Origin: Glandiceps talaboti
Lineage: Eukaryota; Hemichordata; Enteropneusta; Spengelidae
Reading direction: 5' to 3'
Assembly: GCF_964340395.1 (NCBI RefSeq)
Contig: NC_135567.1
Coordinates: 20,085,306-20,149,305, forward strand
Length of the DNA stretch: 64,000 nt
A model generated the notes under the pieces. The model did not search any database and was not told the origin of the DNA. It worked only from the letters and a program-made list of their open reading frames with translations. The translations under genes were made by a program, and so were the position numbers. Of this stretch, positions 49,501 through 59,580 are shown one piece after another. Every line of letters starts with the position of its first letter. The first letter of the stretch is position 1.

Positions 49501-49795
49501 TGAAACAAAGTACAGGAGAAATGAAGTTGACTTAGTAATTTACCCATAGACCACAGGGACCAGGAGAAATAAAGTTAACTTAGTAATTTACCCATAGACC
49601 ACAGGGACCAGGAGAAATAAAGTTAACTTAGTAATTTACCCATAGACCACAGGGACCAGGAGGAATAAAGTTGACTTAGTAATTTACCCATAGACCACAG
49701 GGACCAGGAGAAATAAAGTTGGCTTAGTAATTTAGCATAGACCACAGGGACCAGGAGAAATAAAGTTGACTTAGTAATTTACCCATAGGACAGGA
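49501..49795. repeat. 48-bp minisatellite, about six copies, at the acceptor of MTRR exon 2
   Basis: CAGGAG recurs at 49513, 49561, 49609, 49657, 49705 and 49752. On the sense strand each unit has AGTTAACTTTATTTCTCCTG, a copy of the region just before the true acceptor TTTGTTTCAG. Confidence 0.92.
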
Positions 49796-49947
49796 TTTTC
49801 AGGATTTTCCAGATTATTTTTCTCTCTATTTCAAATAAGATTATAAATATTGCCATCATAATTATCGTTTCCTCTCACTGTCTTTTCCTATTTCCTACTG
49901 TAAATAGTTATCACTGTCTTATCAGAGTTTATCAACTTTGCATTAAT

Positions 49948-50500
49948 GTAAGATACGTTATGACGTTTCGCCCTCACCAGCCTCCTCTCCTCTGGTAGGG
50001 GTTGGCCGATGTGTGAGGGCACCCCATCACGGCGTACCTTAAACACTCGGGTTGGCCGATGTGTGAGGGCACCCCATCACGGCATACCTTAAACACTCGG
50101 GTTGGCCGATGTGTGAGGGCACCCCATCACGGCATACCTTAAACACTCGGGTTGGCCGATGTGTGAGGGTGCCCCATCACGGCGTACCTTAAACACTCGT
50201 GTTGGCCGATGTGTGAGGGCACCCCATCACGGCATACCTTAAACACTCGGGTTGGCCGATGTGTGAGGGTGCCCCATCACGGCGTACCTTAAACACTCGG
50301 GTTGGCCGATGTGTGAGGGCGCCTCATCACGGCGTACCTTACAGACTAGGTTTGGCTGATGTGTGAGGGCGCCCCATCACGGCGTACCTTACAGACTAGG
50401 GTTGACCGATGTGTGAGGGTGCCCCATCACGGCGTACCTTACAGATTAGGGTTGACTGATGTGTGAGGGCGCCCCATCACGGCGTACCTTACAGACTACA
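49948..50500. mobile_element. CTGTAAGATACG hairpin MITE with right arm amplified ten times (50-bp unit)
   Basis: One left arm, TGTAAGATACGTTATGACG (49950-49970), is followed by ten 50-bp units at 50001 to 50451. Each reads GTTGGCCGATGTGTGAGGGC then CATCACGGCGTACCTTA. Left units share AAACACTCGG, right units share ACAGACTAGG like the parent element. It lies in MTRR intron 1. Confidence 0.92.
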
Positions 50501-52451
50501 TTAATCAGTGTACAACTACATTTTGTACTCCTAAAGGGGTACTCACCCAATCAACACATTACCCTGTTACAGTGTAAACATCTACTAATTAGACTAATGA
50601 TAAAAGACAAAATAAGAAAATAACATTAGAAATCTTGAAAATCTTGAAAAAACGTTTTTTATTCCTCCTGACTCCTGTGATAAGACATGATGTTTTTAAA
50701 CCTGTACTAGCTGTAATGGGAGTATTATTTTTTCAATCAGACAACCAACAAGACTCGCCATAGAGGGCGGTAATGTATGACGATGTATGTTGACTGAAAA
50801 TTGTTAAAATATCAATAATTAGAAAGGTACATTTTACCTATAAGTACAGTAGTATAGTAATATTAAAGTTGAAATTGTGATTCACCCACGTTTCAAAACC
50901 CAACAAAAAGTATGTGCTACCTGAGGTATTTAAAATTCGTTCACTTAGATTACTAGTATTCTTGACAAAACCAAACTGTTAAAATACCAATAATTAGATA
51001 TTGTACATGTTAATTAGATTCAGAGATCTATTTTATCTGTAAGTACTAGTGGTATTGTAACAGGTTGAAATCATGATAATATTGGGCACATCCCAATCAT
51101 TCCCTTCCAATCTGAATTCAAGAGATAATTCTGATGTGATCAAAAATAATATTGGTTGGATCAATATTGTTATGGTCACAGATTAGTATGGTCTACTGTA
51201 CTGGTGTCTGAAACTACACATATAAATGTAAATGTCAAATGTGTATGCATTTTCATAAGGGCTATGTATATGCAATATGCACTGCAAAATTCTAACAGTT
51301 ATAACTTATGAAAATTTATTGAAAACTTGCAAGGGATTGAAAATCGAATATGAATTAAGAAGCAATATCCCAATCTCATAGTTATAGCGCGAAGCGGCTC
51401 AATGACTAGTACGCATGCGCGTCGTATATACTATGCGAAAAAATTTGGTGTTCTCCCAATGATGCATAGCGGCGCGCACTGACTACGCATGCGCCTTCCA
51501 TATACTACGTGCATTCTCCACGCGCTACCGTATCATCGTATATCATAGGCGACATAACATCACCATGCATTGCAATATTGTAACAGTAGGCTCTGTTTGC
51601 ACGATTATCGTAACATTGTAACGAATATCGAGGCATCACTGTACCTCAAGGAGAAATTGTTACACTATTTGGAAGTTTGATGCACGGCGGTACGCGATAC
51701 GGACCACTGATGGCATAGCGCAGTTTAATTTCCGTGGAAGTGTGGTTTTGACATTTATATTGTCGATAATTTTTTACATGTTTTAAAAAGAATATCTACT
51801 TTCCTATGTTTGTTGGTACAGTAACATTCCTAAATCATCGAGTTGAATTGTCCAAAGACCAACGTACGTTGGTGGAGGGTCTATGATAAGTTGGCTGATT
51901 GAAAATGAACAATATTAATCTAATGGCTATGATGGTTTTTGAAACCAACAACTGCATAGAGTGTTGACTTTCTTTACTTCTTGTCCATGTCAGACATAGA
52001 AAATGACCTAAATCACTTGAAGTGTACGAACCCTGGCCCAGGCAGCCGGTCACAAATGAATCTACCCTGCGCGAGCTTATGGGCTTTGCCTAGTTATGAT
52101 ATTACTGTGATAGGCAATGGGTTAAATCGGATCTGAATGTGAATCCGAAAAATATATGGTCTGGATTTTGTACCGACCAAGGCTATAGCTAGCTAAGGAC
52201 TATACAAAATGGAGACCTTCGGAGATCGCCGATGAGTTGACTGGACACCCGGATTGCACGGTACACTAACAATACTATCAGCATAGACACATGGTAGACC
52301 TTGTTCGTCGATCGACCATGCACCGTCTGTACGACAATCGAGTATGTTTATGTACACGACGTACAGAAGTCAAATAATTCGCTCATTCCGTAACTGAACT
52401 TGTCAGTGGACAATATATGATATCAATAAATAACAAACAAGAAAAAAATAC

Positions 52452-52560
52452 CTGTACAACACGAATACCAGTACTTTCCCAAAGAACTGATCACCCGCAT
52501 TCACTAGATGTTTTGAATGGCACGTTTCATGTTCAGACGACTTTTTACCGGATATTACAT
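52452..52560 (-). other. MTRR: Probable non-coding first exon and promoter side of MTRR
   Basis: On the minus strand CGTGTTGTACAG is followed by GTATTTTTTTC, an acceptable donor. The only ATG nearby (ATGAAACGTGCC) meets a stop after eight codons, so this would be 5' UTR. The 3-kb gap to exon 2 would be intron 1. The extent is a guess; the coding start in exon 2 needs such an exon. Confidence 0.45.
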
Positions 52561-54301
52561 CATTGATACTTGTGTAAGGGTTTCCCCTCTCCTCATTCGC
52601 AATCTTTATTTAATACACCCGTTTGTCATCAAAATAATTTGATTTTATGAGTTATATTGTAATTTTATTCTACTGATAATTCTAATATTGATATAATTTT
52701 ATCATAATTTATTTCTTGAGCAACATAAGCTGCGCTAGAATCGTGTAAATATTAAGATAACATTTCACACTTTCTCTCAACGAACGAGGACAGTTTATGT
52801 GTCAAAGGTCACAGGACGAAAGTCCAGAAATATCAACGCATACGGTGTGTTAGACACTTCTGTAGTGAGATCGTTTGACAAAGTACCGGAGATCAAGTCA
52901 TTTAAGTTGTCCCTCGTAACTCTCCGCTAGGAAAACAAGTAAGTGGTTACTTCTGCCAGTCTGTCGCGTCGGACAGTACGAACTAGGTGCATGTAGGCCA
53001 TTTACTGCGGCACAATCGACTGCAATCCCCGTTTCACTTTCAGAAGTTTCAGAGATGTGTCGGAGTTATCGAATCGCATATATCCAACGCTATGAGTAGT
53101 CCTGCTTGCAAACGGTACGTGATTCTGACAATGTCCCCAGAGAAAGTAGAAACCAACATGCAACTAGCAATACTACGTTAGTTTGAGGAGAATTAAGAAC
53201 CGAACTTAGATCTGTAAGTAGAGCAGACTCGTTACAACCCGTATTCAGTAATAACGTTACACAATGTAACAGACGTACGAAGAGGGACATTGTCAGAATC
53301 TCGACATACCCCGCCTGCAAGCAGATATAGATATAGTTACCCTGTGTACACGACATTTAGAATAGACATTGTGTTGCATCCGTCAACTTAACAAACTACA
53401 TTTCTTCATTGGATTTTCTGTAATAAGTATTTGGTGCTAAAAACAAACTAGTAAATATATAAACTAGAGTAATAATAGCTAACAAAAAACCAACAACATA
53501 AAGTTTATACGAAAGTGTAAACTTTTTGTTAGATAAATGTAATGTATAATATTTTTTTGAAATCTTTCTATAATGTCTTTCCTTTTGATAAGTGCTGATT
53601 TCATGAAAGTTGTCAGTGCCATTAGTATGTGTCTTTGATCAGAGTTAAAAAGAGTAATACATTTCTATGTTATTATATAACTTATTTCCCCTCACTCTTC
53701 ATGGAATCACACAGATCTGAGATGTTAACAAAATGTAATACTTACTAATATAATACTAACATTAGTGATTGACATTTTAACCCTTTTAGGACTAGAAACT
53801 TTCCCGCCAAAATTTTTGAACAAAAATTCTTGTTTCTCTGTAATTTTTGGAAAAAGATCAACTTTATTTTAGATCAGAATTCAAGAAATATTATTTCCCA
53901 ATCCCAATGAAGTAATATTCTTAAATTTTAGAAAATGTTCTTACAATCAAGTTTCTATTTATTCCAATGTCGTCTCTAGGAATGAAAGGGTTAATAGTTA
54001 CAATCTAAAGTACCCTTTACTGTATTTTTTTCTTCATATTGTGATGTAGCATATTGTGATATATTACACCGTGATTCACTGTGTAAAACTCACCATCACT
54101 GCCTCATCCAAAAACAATAATGAAATAACAAAATTCCAAAAAATTTCTATTTTTCTTCAGATTTTGAGGTAGCATGTATTGATTGTGATATATTACACTG
54201 TGTAAAACAAAAACAATAATGAAATAACATTCCAAACTTTCACTATTTTTTCTTCAGATGCTGACGTAATACATTGATGTAATACAGTGTTTAAACTTAC
54301 C
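52561..54301. other. Intergenic region between divergent MTRR and FMC1
   Basis: The two genes point away from each other. No exon was seen; a CCCTTT/TTAA MITE occupies 53781-53990. From about 54040 to 54300 two partial copies of CATATTGTGATATATTACAC and AATAATGAAATAACA lead to the FMC1 start. Confidence 0.6.
53781..53990. mobile_element. piggyBac-like MITE, CCCTTT termini (copy 2)
   Basis: 210 bp, CCCTTTTAGGACTAG to AATGAAAGGG, with TTAA on each side (53777-53780 and 53991-53994). It is very similar to 9419-9622; the main difference is a six-base CCCAAT duplication. Confidence 0.88.
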
Positions 54302-56297
54302 ATGGCTGCCTCACACAATATACATCAACTTAAAATACTCAGAAGTTTGATAAGAGAACTTAGACTGTGTAATAAGAATGTAAGTGTCAAATGACGTGTG
54401 TTACAATATTATCCAATATCTGATAGTCTGTCTACTCACTAGCCAGTTTATTGTACTGTTCATACACCATTAGCTGGTTGTCCCTCCGGTGCACGTCCAA
54501 CTCGGCCCATCGCCAACTCGGCCCACTCATTGCCAACTCGGCCCACCAACTCGGCCCATCCTCTGCCAACTCGGCCCACCAACTCGGCCCATCCTCTGTC
54601 AACTCAGCCCACTCTGTTCAATTCGTCCCAGTTGAACTAGTCCAAGTTTCGCCTCAAGTTAAATACGATTGCGATTCCTGTTTCTCCTCTTTGACGTTCA
54701 TGACTTTGCTATAAAAAGTTCAAAGTCCAAAATAGTTGAGGCGATTCATCCCTGTGTACCTTAAAAGTGCAGGAGTGCAGTAGGACTAGGCTGAGTCTGG
54801 ATGGACCTTGGCTTGTCTTCTGTATCTGCTTGTTCAGAATATCATTTCTATGATGACAACTTAATGTACGACACAGTGGGCCGAGTTGATATCACTGAAT
54901 GGACCGAGTTGGCAATCATGTGGACCGAGTTGGCAATCCCCTGGGCCGAGTTGGTAATGGGCCGAGTTGGCAATGGGCAGAGTTGGACCTACCCCGTCCC
55001 TCCTAGCCCTCTCATCAAAATCAATATGGTATAACATATGCCAAGTTTGATTTTGTAACTTAATAAATAACGTACAATAACAAACTTTTCAGACATTTTT
55101 TTTTTAGCTTTTTGCAATTTATTATATTACAAACAGATTTAGTCAATGTTGTTTCACATTGATTTCTCAAGTAAGAAGCCATGATAAAATTGTTTTATGA
55201 ATTAAAAATCCAAAGTAAATACCCTATCCTCATCAATATGGCTTCTTTTAGGTAAGGATAGGAAGTCATAATAAAATTGTAGTATAAGGCAAAAAAAAAA
55301 AAAAAATTGTTTCTGGTCAGGACATTTTGTCTAAGGTTTTTAAAAAAAAAATTATTATACACTTTCTCAATAAACTAGTCACTAAATCTACTATTTATGG
55401 CAGTTACTGTTTGTTTTATTGCAAGTGTGTATGTGGGGTAGATGTCATTTGCTTGTTCATGATTCTAGTGACGCACCAAAATTTGGTGTTCTCCTATCTA
55501 ATACCATGTGGTTACTCACAAGAAATCCCAGTTTTTCTAATTTTGACTCACAACTACAAATTAAGCAAATTTGACGTGCCACTGATGCACACAATTTCTA
55601 GTAACGCACCAAAATTTCTCTTACTATGGGGTGACTCACAAGAAATCCCAGTTTTTCTCATTTTGACTCACAACAACAAATTTTTGCTATCATTAGGGGG
55701 CACCCTGGTAAGGATAAAGGGTGATTAATTTATCATTCATTCTTTTTTTCGTTTGTAGAGACCGGTACGTCAAACTTTGGCGTATAACTACATTATAGAT
55801 CAATATCGTAATCATCAAATAACCAGTGAGAAAATATGTAAAGGTGAAAATGAAATGCAGCACAAAGCACAGACATATTTATCAATGTTACACAATGTCA
55901 GAAGATATCAGGTGAGTTATACTACACAAATTTCAAGTAGGGGGTTGTTGGTGGCCAAGTGGTTACATATCTTTCTACAAACATTTGTAGACATGTGCTT
56001 GAAAATATGATTTGTTATAAAACTCCTGGGAACATAATATAAAGATAAGTTTGTATGATAATATGTTAATATGATAATATGTTTATAGTGGTGTGCAGTA
56101 TTATTGTCTAAAAATATCCTGTCAAGGGGAAGTCCCCCAAAGTTTATGTTTAATCATAGCATACCCCCTAAGTTTGTATTTATTATGTTTTACAGGAGCT
56201 GCATGCAGAATATCGTGGTGAAGGAGAGAGGAGTGTTGAGAGTACGGCTCAGATGATGGGTTTTGAACTGCCAACCAAACCAGACACTTCTATTTAA
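54302..56297 (+). CDS. FMC1: FMC1 homolog, mitochondrial ATP synthase (complex V) assembly factor
   Basis: FMC1 helps assemble the F1 part of ATP synthase in the mitochondrial matrix, working with ATPAF2/Atp12. Exons 54302..54379, 55759..55911 and 56196..56297 join in phase 0 to a 110-residue protein; the human protein has 113. It is a basic, LYR-like small protein: LRSLIRELRLCNKN (exon 1), RPVRQTLAYNYIIDQYRNHQ and ITSEKICKGENEMQHKAQTY (exon 2), and EYRGEGERSVESTAQMMGFE (exon 3). The TSEK, AxTYL and GERSVE segments are the family hallmarks. Start MAASHNIHQLK has an ACCATGG context. Intron 1 contains foldback element 2 and a 120-bp duplication. A retrotransposon relic begins 16 bases after the stop, so the 3' UTR is probably composite. 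Confidence 0.9.
54488..54995. mobile_element. Foldback-type DNA element 2, CCAACTCGGCCCA repeat family
   Basis: The left arm carries about seven CCAACTCGGCCCA motifs (54499-54610); the right arm carries the reverse form (54879-54987). Ends align as GGTGCACGTCCAACTC and, complemented, GGGGTAGGTCCAACTC. GTCCCTCC flanks both sides (54480-54487 and 54996-55003) as an 8-bp duplication. The spacer of about 270 bp has no transposase. It lies in FMC1 intron 1. Confidence 0.8.
55466..55690. repeat. Tandem duplication, two units of about 120 bp, FMC1 intron 1
   Basis: CTAGTRACGCACCAAAATTT, then ACTCACAAGAAATCCCAG and ATTTTGACTCACAAC, occurs twice. The array ends 70 bp before the acceptor of exon 2. 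Confidence 0.85.
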
Positions 56298-56312
56298 TCT
56301 TTCTATGAAATC

Positions 56313-56665
56313 ATAGAAGTTTGATTAGATATTACAGAATTGATTACGAAGATCTCCTGACCACCTTTAAAATATTACATGGTCTTTCACCACCTTACTT
56401 ATTGTACACTATCCGTGAGAAGCCTATAATAATCTTTACTCGTCCAAATAAATTCGGAAATTTGTTGAATAATCTAATCTCTGCACACTTCGGTCATCGG
56501 ACAAATATTTACTGTTTGAACCCAATTACAGACGTATTTCCTTTGGTGGCCATGCTTTCTAACGTGCTGCACCGCGTCTTTGGAAGAAATTGCCACTAGA
56601 GCTTTGACAGACACCCACAGTTAATACCTTCAGGAAGAACCTTAAACATACTTATTTGTGAAAGC
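56313..56665 (+). pseudogene. Decayed non-LTR reverse-transcriptase C-terminus
   Basis: One frame reads YRIDYEDLLTTFKILHGLSP; the continuation, RAAPRLWKKLPLEL and NTFRKNLKHTYL, is in another frame and broken by stops. This is the common end of CR1-like reverse transcriptase. It is inactive. Confidence 0.8.
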
Positions 56666-57282
56666 TTTCAATATACAGCACCTCTGAACTTTACTTCGTG
56701 GACACATCCACTCTATAAACTTTCTGATTAATTGTTAGTTGAAGTAAATCCTTGTTTTGTTATGCTGGTGAAGAACACCCAAACCCAATCTGTTAAAATC
56801 AACGAAAAAAATCTGGGGTCACTGTACAAAATTTTGAAATACAAGTCTATTATCATGGCATGTTATGGCCATGTGAGGGCGTGCTTCATCTCTGACTTCA
56901 AGGTATGAAATAGAAGTTTGAAATGGATTTTAAAATCCTTGATAATTACAGACGGGGTAGTGATAGGTTTTACACATCTATACAATGGTTTTGTCTAAAC
57001 TAGTGTACTACAATAGAAGTGGAGCGAACCATTGGATTAAAATAGGGTTGGTAGCATCAATGCCAATTTTTGACATTTGAAAATAAGAACATCTATAGAT
57101 TAAATACTGCACACCCCTGTATATGTAATAGTATGACTCATTATGCATAGTAAATAGTAGGAACAAATCAATATTTTGAAATAATAGGGATGTTGTTGTC
57201 TTTTGAGATTTGAGATTTCCAGATGAAAAATTTGATTTGCAATTTCTACAAATTTTGTGTTTCTGTGAAAGAAGACAAAAGG

Positions 57283-57306
57283 AAATAGTTTCCATGGAAA
57301 CTATTT
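57283..57306. promoter_or_regulatory. Perfect 24-bp palindrome with X-box-like core GTTTCCATGGAAAC
   Basis: AAATAGTTTCCATGGAAACTATTT-type symmetry is exact over 24 bp. The core matches the RFX X-box pattern. A related site, GTTGCCATGGAAAC, is at 61061. Function is inference. Confidence 0.35.
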
Positions 57307-57417
57307 TACTTTTTCTGTTGTGTTTACAAATAAAGCTAAACGCAAATCCCTCAGACTGTACAATGTTACAGAATTGATTCTCCAGTTCTACACGATGTCA
57401 CAACACCAACTTACCTG

Positions 57418-57645
57418 TTATCTACCTACCTACCTACACATCCACCCACCTACCTACCTGCATGCATGCATGTGTGTGTGTGTGTGTGCGTGCATGTGTG
57501 CGTGCATGTGTGCATGCATGTATATGTATGTATGTATGGATGTATGTATGTATGTGTGTGTGTGTATCTATGTATGTATGTACATGTATGTGTATCTATG
57601 TATGTGTGTGTATGTACATGTATGTATGTATGTATGTGTATCTGC
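57418..57645. repeat. CTAC, GT and GTAT microsatellite cluster
   Basis: CTAC units (57421-57455) pass into GT/GCAT-rich and then GTAT tracts. Frames on both strands are translated repeat. Confidence 0.95.
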
Positions 57646-58014
57646 TTTTCTGCTTGTCTGCCTATCCATCTGTCTGTCACTCTATCTTTATTTACCTTGC
57701 ACATGCTATCAGAGATTATTGCACAAGTATAACTTTACGTTCCTTCAAAGTCAATGTAAAACTAAATGTCTTTGCTATTAAAATATTAAGTATAAGTCTA
57801 CATAATTCATGAAAATATGAATAAAAAATGCTTTTAAGGTATAAAACAATTTTATCATGGTTTCCTACTTGAAATATCAATGTGAAACGACATAGACCAA
57901 GTCTGTCTTTGTAACTCAATAAATTGCAAAACACAGATAAATGTGTAAAATGTTTGTTGAACATACTGTTTACACATTTTTTAGGTTTTGCAATGTATTG
58001 AGTTACAAACAAGG

Positions 58015-58440
58015 ACTTGGCATATTGGGTTGCTATGGAGTCTTAATAGGTTATTAGGTAGTCTTATTGGGTTGCTATGGAGTCTTAATGGGTTATTAGG
58101 TAGTCTTTTGGGGTTGCTATGGAGTCTTAATGGGTTGCTATGGAGTCTTAATGGGTTATTAGGTAGTCTTATTGGGTTGCTATGGAGTCTTAATGGGTTA
58201 TTAGGTAGTCTTTTGGGGCTGCTATGGAGTCTTAATGGGTTGTTAGGTAGTCTTATTGGGTTGCTATGGAGTCTTAACGGGTTATTAGGTAGTCTTATTG
58301 GGTTGCTATGGGGTCTTAATAGGTTATTAGGTAGTCTTATTGGGTGGCTATGGAGTCTTAATGGGTTGTTAGGTAGCCTCATGGATTGCTATGGAGGCTT
58401 GTTTGAGTTGCTAGGGAGTCTTATCTGATTGCTACGGAGT
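58015..58440. repeat. 42-bp minisatellite, TTGCTATGGAGTCTTAATGGG unit
   Basis: Alternating half-units TTGCTATGGAGTCTTAATGG and TTATTAGGTAGTCTTATTGG, 21 bp each, form about ten 42-bp units with some half-unit gains. Since 42 is a multiple of three, frames on both strands stay open (146 and 133 codons), but these are artefacts. Confidence 0.93.
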
Positions 58441-58687
58441 TTAATCCTAACCAGTTCATAAGATTAGAAATGCAGCGTGTTTTCACATTGTACCAATCAT
58501 AGTGATGTGACCATCAAATTTTAGACCAAAATACATTTAGGAGGCAACATTTTGGGGTAATTAATAACAGTTACTGTTCAGTGGAGACCATCATTGCCAG
58601 TGGACCACATTTTAAACCTAGCAAAATCAAAGAAAATCCAAACCCATACCTTCTCAGCGCAGTAGTGCGACATGTCGACAACATTCT

Positions 58688-58802
58688 CCATACGCAGCGC
58701 CTCCATGTGGTCATTTCCGCGATTTCTTCCTCCAATAGTGTATAATGTAGTACGTGGGGGAGGAAGAAATTACCCATTTTTGACCGCACGGAGGCGCTGT
58801 AT
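58688..58802. repeat. Hairpin close to the CCCH gene start, GCGCCTCC arms
   Basis: GCAGCGCCTCCATGTGGTCA and GATTTCTTCCTCC pair with GGAGGAAGAAAT and TGACCGCACGGAGGCGCTGT around a TA-rich loop. It ends 108 bp before the start codon at 58910. It may be a MITE or part of the promoter. Confidence 0.65.
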
Positions 58803-58909
58803 ATGTGCGTGAGGAAAGCCTGGAGGAAAGCCAGTTTGGCGAAGATGTTCACTTCCTAGTTCATATAGTGGTCTGAGATATTAGATATTGTTACAGAAAC
58901 AGAAAAAAA

Positions 58910-59425
58910 ATGTCCAGCAATTATGATACAGCCAGGTCTGATGCAGACGATACTTCAGAACTCACCGAAGGTATAGCTGCAGAACGACCTGAAGTTGTAA
59001 CTGATGAGAAAAACGGCACCGGACCGATGCCCTCGGCTGCAGACGACGACAGCAACGGAGAGAGTAAATGTTGTTGGTATGCATTGGGCAAATGTATGCA
59101 AGCAGATCAGTGTGATCCTGAACACCACCATCCACACACTGTTTTCCCTGAGTCGTCACAATGGGAAAGACATCACATGGAACGACTTCGATTTGACTGT
59201 CTGTCATTCAATATGGAACTTAGTCCCTTGAAGCCGATGATAACGGCAATTCGTGACTGGATAGTTTCACTCCGTAGAAATGTGAATGAAATATTCGGTG
59301 AAAACCAAGAAACAATTCTAGAAGAGTCGCCAGGCTTATTAACGGCAATGATCTGTACACACGAACACATACCATCAGAACTGATATCACTTGTGGTAAA
59401 CAGTAAGTATGTCGGCATGTTTGTC

Positions 59426-59512
<87 letters not shown>

Positions 59513-59530
59513 CCATTCAATCAATCAACC

Positions 59531-59580
<50 letters not shown>

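Larger units (their letters stand above)
56298..58909. other. Intergenic region between FMC1 and the CCCH-finger gene
   Basis: Contains a retrotransposon relic, a perfect 24-bp palindrome at 57283, GTAT/GT microsatellites (57460-57645), a 42-bp minisatellite (58015-58440) and a hairpin about 110 bp before the next start codon. No further exon was found. Confidence 0.6.

Noticed and set aside
45990-50500. CRISPR-like array because of regular repeats
   Set aside because: Units are contiguous 70-bp or 50-bp tandem repeats without variable spacers, in introns of an animal gene.
57981-58428. Overlapping 133- and 146-residue repeat ORFs, both strands
   Set aside because: 42-bp minisatellite, period divisible by three, so all frames without stops persist.
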